The notes below the pieces were generated by a model that saw nothing but the letters and a program-made list of their open reading frames with translations, made no database searches and was not told the origin of the DNA. A DNA stretch of 64,000 bases from Lutibacter sp. B2 (lineage in GTDB: Bacteria; Bacillota; Clostridia; Peptostreptococcales; Thermotaleaceae), in contig JADPRS010000007.1 in NCBI GenBank assembly GCA_015686845.1, positions 1-64,000 on the forward strand. The letters run 5' to 3'. The translations under genes and the position numbers were made by a program. This document shows, in pieces, positions 20,750 through 29,870 of this stretch (position 1 is its first letter; each line of letters opens with the position of its first letter).

Positions 20750-21262
20750 CTATTTGAGAATATTCATTACATCCTCTAACTCTACTGTATTATCTTGTGC
20801 TCCTTTTACGAAATCATAGATTTCTTCATTATAATTTTTTAACCAATCCTCTAACTTTAAATTTTCTTCAGAAATTTCTATTCTAAATTCAAATATTATT
20901 TCATTAACCATTTTTTTTAATTCCTCTTCTTCCTCAGGCATTTCCCTTTGCACAATTATCTTTCTAGATGAATATTTATCTTGTTCTATTTTATACATTA
21001 CCTCATGGTCTATCTCTTTTGCAAAAAATAATATGTATATATTATATAATTCTATAATTTTACTTAACTTTGCTTGAATATAAAATGACACATTTTTCAT
21101 TATTTCTTGCCAATTTTTCCTTAAATCTTCTTGGTTTTTGAATTCACAGCAAACGATATTTGATTTATAATTATTTAACTCTTTTTCAAAATGAAAAACT
21201 TTCAAATATTCACATGTAACATCTTCTTTAATTAATTCTATTGTGTCCTTAATAGCTTCCAT
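20750..21262 (-). CDS. Probable middle component of ABC-3C-type system
   Basis: The 170-residue acidic, mostly helical protein has no signal peptide or membrane segment. The core reads YIQAKLSKIIELYNIYILFF then YKIEQDKYSSRKIIVQ, a pattern I associate with the small middle component of ABC-three-component systems (helix, IYI strand, then K-IE-D-SSRK). The position, between the effector gene and the ATPase gene with gaps of 15 and 38 bases, also fits. In those systems it is thought to link the ATPase to the effector. The family match is from memory and should be checked by profile search. Confidence 0.62.
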   Translation of the reverse strand: MEAIKDTIELIKEDVTCEYLKVFHFEKELNNYKSNIVCCEFKNQEDLRKNWQEIMKNVSFYIQAKLSKIIELYNIYILFFAKEIDHEVMYKIEQDKYSSRKIIVQREMPEEEEELKKMVNEIIFEFRIEISEENLKLEDWLKNYNEEIYDFVKGAQDNTVELEDVMNILK

Positions 21263-21277
21263 AAAGACCTCCCAATG

Positions 21278-22642
21278 TTATATCACTTTTAAGATTGATT
21301 CTTTTACCGATTCTAAGTTGTCATTTGATTCAATATATTTTTTTATCTGATTTACATGTATAATCGAAAGATCATTAGATTGTGAAGGACCACTTTTAAT
21401 ATTAAATCCATCCATTTTCCTAATATCCTTCTTTATATCAGGTACTATATTTTTAAATTCTTCTCTACTACATTCCAATTGTCTTCCTTTTGTATTAATA
21501 TCTGAATACCAAATTATCAAGCTTTTATCTTTTACAATGTTTTTCTTCAAATAATCGATTTTTAAAGATAAAATAAAGTCTTTCATAGTTACTCTTACAG
21601 CATTTATACCTTCAACATTTATGCCTCCACTACATATGAATTTAACCGGGTAATTTTGTCCTTCTTTTTCTATTTCTGGTGTCTTAAAGCATACATTATC
21701 ATTTAACAATCTAAGTATGCATAAACAAAAGAGAAGATGTACATTAAATGGATTACATCGATGTGGTGCTTCTCTATTTTTGCAGTTTGCTGATATACCA
21801 CAGAACCCATGTCTTATACTTTCAAGAACATCTTCTTCTGATATATCATCCATAATGTCACCAAATTCATCATTTTCTATATCCACTGCTAAATATTTAA
21901 TATATTCACTTAAATTCACTTGTATGTCTAATATATATTGTGGAATATCCCATCCTTCATTTGTACATATGTCAATAATAAGTTCTGATCCCATCCCTAC
22001 CACTGTATTAAATGGGCTGTCATCACCAACTCCATAAGAATGAATACCTATTAATGTTATCTTTTGTTCATCTTTTAAAAATACTCCCATTCCTGACAAA
22101 CCAACTAGTTCTTCATTTCTCTCTGCTAAATTTACATTTTCACTATTAGAAATATTGTATTGAAACTGTCTCATTCTCTTCTCAGGTTGAGAATATCTAG
22201 CACACACATCCTTACCTGAGAATCTGAAGTTTTTTGAATTATGCATCATTTTAGGAAAACCTCTAGCTATAATGTTAGGCTTTCCTTCTATCTGGTCAAC
22301 TTTCTTCATTAAAAAATTCTGATACTTAGTATTTATTTTCTTTATCCTTATAATAGCAACATCATAAATGTATGGTCTAACATCATCATCGTATTGACAA
22401 TGAATTGATATGCTATCACTTTGTTCTGTTTTCTCTTCTCCTTCTTTATCAAAATATCTTATTATTAATTTCGAGTCCTTATTTTTATAAATAACGTGTG
22501 CTGCTGTAAATACATAATTATATTTCGAAGTAGCATCATCTGGTCCCCACAACACACCACTTCCTAAAATTTTATTTTTCGAACCTTCTAATTCTACCTC
22601 TATTCTTACAGCTATATCTCCAATGATTTTATCTATTGTCAT
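21278..22642 (-). CDS. Trypsin-like protease with ABC-3C-like C-terminal domain
   Basis: The N-terminal ~230 residues form a trypsin-like serine protease with His in VFTAAHVIY, Asp in IYDVAIIRI and Ser in GLSGMGVFL, so the triad is intact. There is no signal peptide, so it acts inside the cell. The C-terminal ~200 residues include a Cys/His cluster (CGISANCKNREAPHRC) and NPFNVHLLFCLCILRLL, resembling the conserved tail of ABC-3C effector components. ATG 22642 with AAGGTG is preferred over TTG 22648. It is second in the operon. Likely role: a protease effector released or directed by the ATPase complex; this is inference. Confidence 0.75.
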   Translation of the reverse strand: MTIDKIIGDIAVRIEVELEGSKNKILGSGVLWGPDDATSKYNYVFTAAHVIYKNKDSKLIIRYFDKEGEEKTEQSDSISIHCQYDDDVRPYIYDVAIIRIKKINTKYQNFLMKKVDQIEGKPNIIARGFPKMMHNSKNFRFSGKDVCARYSQPEKRMRQFQYNISNSENVNLAERNEELVGLSGMGVFLKDEQKITLIGIHSYGVGDDSPFNTVVGMGSELIIDICTNEGWDIPQYILDIQVNLSEYIKYLAVDIENDEFGDIMDDISEEDVLESIRHGFCGISANCKNREAPHRCNPFNVHLLFCLCILRLLNDNVCFKTPEIEKEGQNYPVKFICSGGINVEGINAVRVTMKDFILSLKIDYLKKNIVKDKSLIIWYSDINTKGRQLECSREEFKNIVPDIKKDIRKMDGFNIKSGPSQSNDLSIIHVNQIKKYIESNDNLESVKESILKVI

Positions 22643-22671
22643 ATGCAAATCACCTTCTTTTTATAACTATC

Positions 22672-23679
22672 TTACTTCGTAGCTTCTTTGATTTTAAATT
22701 TACTAGTATCTATGACTATCTTATCCTTAATTTCTTTGATTTTTAATTTACCAGTATCTATATATTTCTCCACATCATTTTTAGTAAAATATCCAGTTTG
22801 AGACCACCAATTATAATTGCAGTTAATTATAGGATTATCAACATTTTCTACTATTCTAGCAATAGTTCTTTTACTAATTGCTCCTTTTTTTGATATTATG
22901 AATTCACTAGCCTTCATACATTGTAATAATTCTTTATTAGTATTATATTCACTTCCATGATGAGCCACTTTTATAACATGTATTTCTTTGTTTTTGAAAT
23001 ACTTATTCTTACCATATATAACATCTTCTGCATGCACATCTCCTAAAAAAGCTATATTTACACCATCATATGAAAAAACAAATGAAATAGATGCTCTATT
23101 TGTAATACTTTTATCTTTTTTATATTCATCATCTTTGATAACAATATCAATATCTTTTTCTATATGCAGTTCTTTAGGTGAGTGTGGCGTACATTTATCA
23201 ATTTCTTTATCAATCTCCTTAGAAACCCTTTGTATAGATTCTAATGTAGGAGTTATGACTTTAATTTTGGCATCATTAATACTATCTTCATATCCCATAT
23301 GAACTGGAGTTGTAACTTTCAACCCTTTTCCCTTCATATAATCAGTTAATTTCATTGCACTTTCAGGAGAGTGGGGTTGGTTTTCTAAATAAATTTTACT
23401 TCCTTCTCCATTAAACCACACTTTTTTTATGTGATCGCAATTTTTGTTTAATATAAATTTACTGAATCCTTTAATATGATCATTATCAATATGCGTTAAT
23501 ACTAGTAAATCTATTAATTCCCCAGAATTAACTATCTTGTCCATTAATTTTTTAAATCCCTTTGCAAATACTGCTGGTCCTGAATCAATTATAATATTTG
23601 AAATATTATCTTCAGTTCCATATCTAAGCCATATGCAATCGCCATTATATGCTTTTTCTACCTTAACTTCTAAAATCAT
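22672..23679 (-). CDS. ComEC/Rec2-like MBL-fold hydrolase of the island operon
   Basis: The 335-residue metallo-beta-lactamase-fold protein has the metal motif LTHIDNDHIKG (HxxxDH), FLGDVHAED and VAHHGSEYNT, as in the stand-alone ComEC-type MBL proteins often found in bacterial conflict loci. It begins a four-gene operon, 29 bases upstream of the protease gene; a TATAAT lies at 23715-23720 on the minus strand about 35 bases before the ATG. Its substrate could be nucleic acid, a nucleotide or a lipid. The C-terminus carries two similar short repeats (LKIKEIKDKIVIDTSKF/FKIKEATK). Confidence 0.8.
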   Translation of the reverse strand: MILEVKVEKAYNGDCIWLRYGTEDNISNIIIDSGPAVFAKGFKKLMDKIVNSGELIDLLVLTHIDNDHIKGFSKFILNKNCDHIKKVWFNGEGSKIYLENQPHSPESAMKLTDYMKGKGLKVTTPVHMGYEDSINDAKIKVITPTLESIQRVSKEIDKEIDKCTPHSPKELHIEKDIDIVIKDDEYKKDKSITNRASISFVFSYDGVNIAFLGDVHAEDVIYGKNKYFKNKEIHVIKVAHHGSEYNTNKELLQCMKASEFIISKKGAISKRTIARIVENVDNPIINCNYNWWSQTGYFTKNDVEKYIDTGKLKIKEIKDKIVIDTSKFKIKEATK

Positions 23680-23960
23680 AATTTCACCACTTTCATATAG
23701 TAAAACGTTACTTCATTATACATGATTTCACAACAAAATAGAGATTCATACAAATTTCTCCTATTCCCTTCGCTTCTCTCTTTTTTGTTAACTCATTTAG
23801 ATATAAAATCAATATTTCTACTTATTAGTATAATAGAAAATACTATCCTAAATATAAATCCTATAAACAATACTGTGTAGTTATATTATGGTGTTAGTAT
23901 AAATACCTTTAAAAATTTATAATTCAGCAATTTCATATTGCAATCCCAAATTAAAAATAT

Positions 23961-25652
23961 TTACATTTCATCTTGATTTAACACTATACTCTGCCAATAC
24001 CAAGGAATCATAGGCATTCTATAATGCTTACTAGCTATTATAGGCAATAGCTTATAGCCATGTTTTACTGAAGATAATTCATTTATATCTATTGTATTCT
24101 TTTGAACACGTCTAACCGTTTCAAGCATATCATCAATTGACTCTTTGAGAATCATAGGAGCGTCCATAGCACCTGTTTTATATGCAGCATTGATAGTATA
24201 CATATATTCATCTGTTGATCTGTCAGGATACCATATCTGCAATGAGCAGTCCTTAAAAAACTTCACAACTGATTCTCTAATCAAGTGATACGTTTCATAT
24301 AATCCTAATGCAATACACCACTGTGCTAATGTAGGGATTAATGTAGATAATTCAAATAGCTTTTCTTTTTCCAATCTATTTGAATTATTCAATGCCACTA
24401 AATCATCAAATGAATCTGATTGTATTGGAAAATACTTACCTAAATTAACATATGCAAATTTCATATGCTCAACTATTTGTACTATCCACCAATTAATTAG
24501 TTCTTTCTCACCATAAGCTTGCAATAAATATATAGCCTGTGAAATCTCAGTTATATGTCCATCATAACAAGGTGCACATATAGCCAAATGATTGTTTATA
24601 AAATTCTTCAAGCTGTCCACAATTTTTTTTACTCTATCAAATTCTTGTGTATCGCCTTTTTTACATCTATAATGAAGTCCTAATCCAAATAAACTAATAT
24701 TGCCTAAAACTTCAAATACATTTAAACAATTAAGTATATAATATCTTTCATTTGCCGATAAACTTTCCTCTTGATAGCAAAATTGATCTATTTTATCAAA
24801 ATACTCATTATATATATTCAAAAAACTTTCATATATCTTATCAAATATTAATCGGACATTATTATTTTCTAATAAATTATTAGTTCTCATAAACTCCCAT
24901 ATATTAAGCACAGTTCTTTCTGCAGCAAGCATTGCAGGTTTGATATTATTTTCACTTCGTGCCCAAAACCATATTATATTTAAACATAAATGAACTGTCA
25001 TCAATTTCTTTTTTATCTTTTTCTTTGTTGCTTGTCTATTAATATTTTCATATTTTACATCTACTAAAAATTCTTTTATAATATTATAGAAATCATTCAA
25101 ATCATGGTCAGAATCCCCTAATAAAGCTAATGTCTTTCTCATTTTCGATTTAAATTCTTTAGGTATTATTTGTTCATTAAACATGTATTTTTCAATAAGT
25201 ATTGCTAGCTTATCTCCACCCCAAAATTCATATTCCTGTATATCCTCAATTCTATTTCTTTTAACATACCCTCTCCAATTTTGTTGTATTTCTTGCCTTA
25301 ATGCGCCTCCTGTGCACAGTACTATTTTTTTAGGTAAATCTTTATATTCTAGTGGAATATGACTTTCTATATAGACATCTAATATCTCATCTAATGATGG
25401 TCTTACTGATTGATTATTTCCATCCCAATCTGCTCGTCCGATATCCCCTTGCTTTATAGTAAATAAGTATAATAACACTATTCCAAATTCATCTTTTCCA
25501 ACTGCAGCAACATCTACTCCATATTGTCTCACTCCAATTTGAGGATAACTAATAGGTTCAATTCCCATAGCTAATAGTAAATCGGGCAACACACGATCAA
25601 GTTCTTTTGACTCCTTCAAAAGAGAAAGATATTCTCTAATAATTAACTTCAT
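23961..25652 (-). CDS. Unrecognised protein with restriction-endonuclease-like N-terminus
   Basis: The 563-residue cytosolic protein is not a family I can name. Residues ~30-75 (PQIGVRQYGVDVAAVG, a hydrophobic strand LLYLFTIKQGD) look like a PD-(D/E)xK nuclease core: Asp after GV, then a beta strand ending in xxK-Q-G, with Thr or Gln in place of the usual Glu. A second block (KKIVLCTGG, NWRGY, EFWGGDKLAILIEKY) resembles the end of Mrr-like domains. Residues ~190-563 are all-helical and tryptophan/tyrosine-rich. The ATG overlaps the stop of the upstream gene as TAATG, so the two are coupled. A defence role is inferred from the nuclease-like core and island context. Confidence 0.6.
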   Translation of the reverse strand: MKLIIREYLSLLKESKELDRVLPDLLLAMGIEPISYPQIGVRQYGVDVAAVGKDEFGIVLLYLFTIKQGDIGRADWDGNNQSVRPSLDEILDVYIESHIPLEYKDLPKKIVLCTGGALRQEIQQNWRGYVKRNRIEDIQEYEFWGGDKLAILIEKYMFNEQIIPKEFKSKMRKTLALLGDSDHDLNDFYNIIKEFLVDVKYENINRQATKKKIKKKLMTVHLCLNIIWFWARSENNIKPAMLAAERTVLNIWEFMRTNNLLENNNVRLIFDKIYESFLNIYNEYFDKIDQFCYQEESLSANERYYILNCLNVFEVLGNISLFGLGLHYRCKKGDTQEFDRVKKIVDSLKNFINNHLAICAPCYDGHITEISQAIYLLQAYGEKELINWWIVQIVEHMKFAYVNLGKYFPIQSDSFDDLVALNNSNRLEKEKLFELSTLIPTLAQWCIALGLYETYHLIRESVVKFFKDCSLQIWYPDRSTDEYMYTINAAYKTGAMDAPMILKESIDDMLETVRRVQKNTIDINELSSVKHGYKLLPIIASKHYRMPMIPWYWQSIVLNQDEM

Positions 25653-27376
25653 TATGTATCCCTCCTTTTAGCCATGCGAAATTGAACTCGTTGAAGTTCA
25701 TCACTAACTCTATAGCTTATTTGTGATTTTGGCATTTCCACACTCTGTGAAATTTTAGCCAACTCGCTAATCTCTCCAAAATCATTGTTATGATACTGAA
25801 ACCATCCTTTTCCATATTTCAAAGTTACTTTACTAACAAGGTTAATAAGAGTAGATTCTTCTCCTGTTTGTTCCATAGCTTTGTTGAATTCTCTATTTTT
25901 TTCTAGCATTATGTTATTTCTATATCTTGATGGTTGTTTTACTTCTTTTAAATTTTGAATGTCATTATCTTTTTCTAAAGATTTTATTATATTGGTTAAT
26001 ATTGTATTTAGAGCACTTAGTTTTTGTGTATTATCTACCTTTGTTTTTAAAAACTCACACGTACTATATGGATAATTTTTTCCTATAAATTCATAAAAAA
26101 GTTCCCCAACTTCCTCTGCGATCCTATCATCTTTAAAATGTATTTTCAAAATTGAATACATCAGTGAACATAACGTATTTACATCAAAAACATAACCTAA
26201 CACTTTGGTAGATAAATATACAACTTCATCATATTCCATGTTTTTTATTATTTCACTATGAAATTCTATTTCTGATACCCCACATAACTTTGCATATCCA
26301 ATTAATTCAAATGTAATTTTATGAAATTGATAGTTGTTTTCACTAAAATATATCGTAATTAGTTCACTAAAAAGTTCCGAATCCATGATAATTTGCCTTA
26401 TAGTCGAATTAAACAAGTTTTTTATATCCATTTTCTGCGTGAAATAATCACTATCTAGTGCCCATCTATGTAAAAATTGTTTAGCCAACTCTTTATTACT
26501 GTTTTTAATCAATTTAGCCAAAATAAAGTCAATATTATCTATTATACCTGTATATTTACAGTTTACATTAGACATTGTCAGCAAAAGTTCTTCAAACCAA
26601 TCATTTTCATATATCTTATGTAATTCATGGAATAAGAAGTTTGACACCTGATAGCTAACACTATCCTCTTTTATCTTGCACAGCCTCAGCACCAATCTTA
26701 TACTTCTATTGTCCAGATCGTAAAATTTACAAAGAACATTTGTAATACAGTAATATAACTCTTTGGATTCTGATCTAAGCAAATCTTCAAAAATGTTAAT
26801 TACATCTTGTGCTTTTTTCTGATCCGCCTTATTACATATTAAATCTCCCAAAGCAAATATTGAAGCTTGTACTACATGAATTTGTTTACTATAAACTATT
26901 TCAATTAGCTCATCATAAACACCCTCAAAATCTATAATTGATAATCCTTGAAATATCGTAGCCATACACCCTACACAAAACGGCTTATTAATTAGAACCA
27001 TTTCATCTAACAATTCTCTTGCAATCTTCGGTTGTTTTTCTACAAGTTGTAAAATAGGTTTATATTGAATACTTTGTGCAAGATCGCCTTCCATAGACAC
27101 ATACATAGTCTCTAAATATCTTAAAAAGCTTTCAATGTTGCATTGAAAAACAGGTATAGAATCTTCGAGTACATGGTGTACATCAAAGCAACTGTATCCT
27201 TGTTCTATTGCACTTACAGCAATTTCATAAATATCAATATTATGTTCTCTATTTAGATTAACTAAAATATTTTTAACAGATATTTTTTCAGTAGGCTCTT
27301 TTCTCCTAAGTTCATCTAACTTTGAAAAGAACTTAAGAGAATTGTTTTTTTCATTTAATAGATCCTTTTCAAACAA
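25652..27376 (-). CDS. Unrecognised helical-repeat (HEAT-like) protein
   Basis: The 574-residue protein is built of successive amphipathic helices with HEAT/ARM-like spacing (for example VGCMATIFQGLS, VVQASIFALGDLI, YYCITNVLCKFY, VYLSTKVLGYVF). The basic C-terminal tail contains conserved-looking GKGWFQYHNNDFGEI and ends in RVQFRMAKRRDT. No catalytic motif, signal peptide or membrane segment was seen. It is the first gene of a two-gene unit, overlapping the nuclease-like gene by one base. A scaffold or sensor role for its partner is inference. The start has GGAGGG shortly upstream. Confidence 0.6.
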   Translation of the reverse strand: MFEKDLLNEKNNSLKFFSKLDELRRKEPTEKISVKNILVNLNREHNIDIYEIAVSAIEQGYSCFDVHHVLEDSIPVFQCNIESFLRYLETMYVSMEGDLAQSIQYKPILQLVEKQPKIARELLDEMVLINKPFCVGCMATIFQGLSIIDFEGVYDELIEIVYSKQIHVVQASIFALGDLICNKADQKKAQDVINIFEDLLRSESKELYYCITNVLCKFYDLDNRSIRLVLRLCKIKEDSVSYQVSNFLFHELHKIYENDWFEELLLTMSNVNCKYTGIIDNIDFILAKLIKNSNKELAKQFLHRWALDSDYFTQKMDIKNLFNSTIRQIIMDSELFSELITIYFSENNYQFHKITFELIGYAKLCGVSEIEFHSEIIKNMEYDEVVYLSTKVLGYVFDVNTLCSLMYSILKIHFKDDRIAEEVGELFYEFIGKNYPYSTCEFLKTKVDNTQKLSALNTILTNIIKSLEKDNDIQNLKEVKQPSRYRNNIMLEKNREFNKAMEQTGEESTLINLVSKVTLKYGKGWFQYHNNDFGEISELAKISQSVEMPKSQISYRVSDELQRVQFRMAKRRDT

Positions 27377-27554
27377 TCAATATTCCCTCCTTCTTACATC
27401 GAACATTATTTATATAATAAAATTTTACATTATAATCAAATATTTTACAAATATAATAACTATATTTTTCCATTTAGCATCCCACTCATTTTGTCATATG
27501 CAAATTTGAGTTATCATCATATCTCCAGAAGAACCATATTATACTTTTTTCACA

Positions 27555-27593
27555 ACAAAAAACTGATGATGGCATCCAAACCCTATCATCAGT
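27555..27593 (-). terminator. Terminator of the decayed gene at the island edge
   Basis: A 9-bp stem (actgatgat 27562-27570 with atcatcagt 27585-27593) is followed on the minus strand by a T-run (complement of 27556-27562). It lies downstream of the remnant gene at 27616. Confidence 0.75.
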
Positions 27594-27615
27594 CTTGCTT
27601 TAACTATTTCATATT

Positions 27616-27985
27616 TTATTCAATTATTTTCTGTTTTAAATTATTTACTATTCCCTTTAATTCAACTACTGGTATTGTCTTTTGCGTTCCATATTTTAAA
27701 ATCCATTCTCCATTTTCCTTTATCAAGGACAACATATTACCATCTCTTAATCTTTTCTTTTCATTAATATCTGAGCATAATCAAATGTTTCGTAAGGATT
27801 ATGTTTTACTAAATATTTCTGTAAATATATGATAGCTTGTGACTCATCATCTAATTTTTTTACAATTAACAATCCCTTTACAAACAAATTATCTATTTTA
27901 TCAAAACATTTAAATCTTAAAATTTATGAGGATGGTCAATGATTCTTATCATTTCATCTAAAAAAATCTTTTTTTCCTTAATAAA
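27616..27985 (-). pseudogene. Decayed small gene, two frameshifts, 5' end lost at repeat
   Basis: Three consecutive minus-strand pieces in different frames read as one protein. The first includes FFIKEKKIFLDEMIRIIDH. The second includes LDDESQAIIYLQKYLVKH and ends FDYAQILMKRKD. The third includes MLSLIKENGEWILKYGTQ and ends NNLKQKIIE before a stop at 27616. Together they give about 115 residues. The first piece runs open to the edge of the right direct repeat without a start codon. The family is not recognised. It suggests an older gene broken when the island formed. Apart from this gene and its terminator, 27377-28026 holds only AT-rich sequence. Confidence 0.55.
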
Positions 27986-27989
27986 AAAT

Positions 27990-28656
27990 CTTACATTATA
28001 AAAATTATTAACCGTCCCTACCTAATTTACAATCGGGACAATAATTTCATAAGAAGTGGCCTATGTATATCAATGGCTTCAACGGGGCATAGCTCCTGAC
28101 AACAGAAACACCTTATACATTCGTCTAAATTTACTATGGGTTTATAGTCTATCATCTCTATTACCTGTGGCGGACAACTATTTACACAATCTCTGCACCC
28201 TACACATTTTTCATGAATAAATACTGGTTTGGGTTGTAAAAAACCATTTAAAATATCCCTTAGAAATTTAGGGATTTTTCCATCTAATAAATCTAAGCTT
28301 CTTATTTCAGGGATAACAAAATCATTCAATATAAACTTTTCTATCTTATCTCCTTTTAGATCTATATCATCAAAATTCCCCTTACATAATCCTCTTTCTA
28401 CACATCTTTGAACAGTTGGTACTTTCGTAGGTTCTAATCCAATAATAGAAGTTGCTACTACATCTAAATGATAGGGACTTGTAGAAGCAATAACTACCCC
28501 TACCTCTCTTGGATCTCCTGCACTAGGACCTGCTCCTTCCATACCCACTATCCCATCCATAAAGGATAACACTGGTTTAGAAGCTACACATATATCTACT
28601 AATGCATTTGAGAAATCTTTATTGTTTGGCATTCGCACATGATATTCTGCTTTTTC
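27990..28656 (-). repeat. Right copy of ~660-bp direct repeat bounding the island
   Basis: This is the partner of 16696-17357, same orientation, about 94-95% identical by hand alignment, with a 275-bp identical core at 28199-28473. This copy is embedded in the intact DUF362/ferredoxin gene, so it is likely the original chromosomal end or the regenerated target. Confidence 0.92.
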
Positions 28657-29208
28657 TAATCCTGCAACCACGCCGAACATGTTTTTTACTGCTCCAGTAA
28701 ACATCATCATTCCATGGGTCTTTAATTTAGATACAGATATAACCTTGTCCACTTCTTTTAAAACTTCAATCGCTGTTATTCTTTTTAAGATTAAACCACC
28801 TTCATTTTTAATTTCTACAGAATTCGTGTTATAATTTAATTTAGCGCCTACATCATCTGCTATTTTCTCAATTCCACAAGCTTTATAAACACCCTTTAAT
28901 AAAGAGGTGTTAAAGGGTCCTCCTGGACTATCTGCAATGATTACTTCGGCTCCATATTCTATTAGAACTTGGGCTAATGCTTTTGCAAATATTGGGTGGG
29001 TTGTTGTGGCATCTTCTGGTTTTTTCTTCATTAAGAGGTTTAGCTTTAATAAAACCTTATCCCTTTTTTTTATAAATTTACCAATTCCGCCCAAATCTTC
29101 AAAAGACTTTTCTACTGATTCTTTAACCAAATTATAATCATATTTTCTACATTCAATTAATGATACTATTTCTTTTTTCAGTTTACTCACAACCTTCCTT
29201 AAAGACAT
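28027..29208 (-). CDS. DUF362 protein with C-terminal double [4Fe-4S] ferredoxin
   Basis: The 393-residue protein has a DUF362 domain (about 15-320; CRKYDYNLVKESV, KLNLLMKKKPEDATTTHP, SKLKTHGMMMFTGAVKNMFG) followed by two [4Fe-4S] motifs (CVGCRDCVNSCP and CIRCFCCQELCP). Such proteins are common in anaerobes and are thought to serve in electron transfer or iron-sulfur chemistry; the exact role is unknown. A GTG at 29190 has AAGGAAGG just upstream, whereas the ATG at 29208 lacks a ribosome site, so the true start may be 29190. It is divergent from plsY. Its 3' half is duplicated at the other end of the island. Confidence 0.88.
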   Translation of the reverse strand: MSLRKVVSKLKKEIVSLIECRKYDYNLVKESVEKSFEDLGGIGKFIKKRDKVLLKLNLLMKKKPEDATTTHPIFAKALAQVLIEYGAEVIIADSPGGPFNTSLLKGVYKACGIEKIADDVGAKLNYNTNSVEIKNEGGLILKRITAIEVLKEVDKVISVSKLKTHGMMMFTGAVKNMFGVVAGLEKAEYHVRMPNNKDFSNALVDICVASKPVLSFMDGIVGMEGAGPSAGDPREVGVVIASTSPYHLDVVATSIIGLEPTKVPTVQRCVERGLCKGNFDDIDLKGDKIEKFILNDFVIPEIRSLDLLDGKIPKFLRDILNGFLQPKPVFIHEKCVGCRDCVNSCPPQVIEMIDYKPIVNLDECIRCFCCQELCPVEAIDIHRPLLMKLLSRL

Positions 29209-29282
29209 TATAAAATAAATAAAAAATTTTTGTACTTATATTTCATAAATAATGATAAAATAAATAAAAAGGAGGATTGTTA

Positions 29283-29870
29283 ATGTTGTTAAAATATCTT
29301 TTACTAATCATTCTAGGCTATCTAATTGGAAGTGTTCCTTTTTCATTCATTATAGCAAAATTAATGGGTAAAATTGACATAAGGAATCATGGAAGTGGTA
29401 ATTCAGGTGCTACAAATGTACTTAGAACATTAGGTACAAAAGCAGGATTAGTTGCATTTTTTTTAGATTTTCTAAAAGGTTTTATTCTTGCTTTACTGTC
29501 TAAAAAATTATTAGGAATGGAAGGAGCCGTTCTCGCTTCTACTTTTGCTGTCATTGGACATTGTTATCCATTTACATTGGGCTTTAAAGGAGGAAAAGGG
29601 GTTGCTACTTGTGGTGGAACCATATTTGCCCTTTACCCGATCATAGGACTCATACTAATCATTATCCAATTCTTAATTATTTTTACTACACGCATCGTTT
29701 CTTTAGCTTCAATTATAACTGCAATTTCATTTCCAATTGTTTCTTTTATTTTAAAAACACCTGCATCCTTTAACTTATATGCATTGTTATTAGGTGCTTT
29801 TATAGTATACAAACACAAAGCAAATATAAAGAGATTATTATCTGGAACTGAATCGAAATTTAAAAAATAG
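29283..29870 (+). CDS. plsY: Glycerol-3-phosphate acyltransferase PlsY
   Basis: The 195-residue integral membrane enzyme transfers acyl groups from acyl-phosphate to glycerol-3-phosphate, starting phospholipid synthesis. The family motifs are all present: GYLIGSVPFSFIIAKLMG, IRNHGSGNSGATNVLRTLG and GFKGGKGVATCGG, with five or so membrane helices. ATG 29283 has GGAGG seven bases upstream; a TTG at 29277 is in frame but too close to it. Single gene with a strong terminator. Confidence 0.95.
   Translation: MLLKYLLLIILGYLIGSVPFSFIIAKLMGKIDIRNHGSGNSGATNVLRTLGTKAGLVAFFLDFLKGFILALLSKKLLGMEGAVLASTFAVIGHCYPFTLGFKGGKGVATCGGTIFALYPIIGLILIIIQFLIIFTTRIVSLASIITAISFPIVSFILKTPASFNLYALLLGAFIVYKHKANIKRLLSGTESKFKK

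Noticed and set aside
17586-22642. Wadjet, Mre11-Rad50 or Gabija system
   Set aside because: The ATPase has no JetA/B/D-like, Mre11 nuclease or UvrD-like partners; the neighbours fit ABC-3C better.
22672-22800. Short protein-level repeat at the MBL protein C-terminus as a separate gene duplication
   Set aside because: It is only about 15 residues (LKIKE.KDKIVIDTSK and similar) and could be tail expansion; not enough for a separate claim.
27491-27832. Plus-strand open frame of 113 codons at the island edge
   Set aside because: It is antisense to the decayed minus-strand gene, has no ribosome site and a composition unlike a real protein.
16696-28656. Integrase-driven genomic island with tRNA attachment site
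   Set aside because: No integrase, excisionase or tRNA gene was found at either end, and the repeats are too long for att sites.
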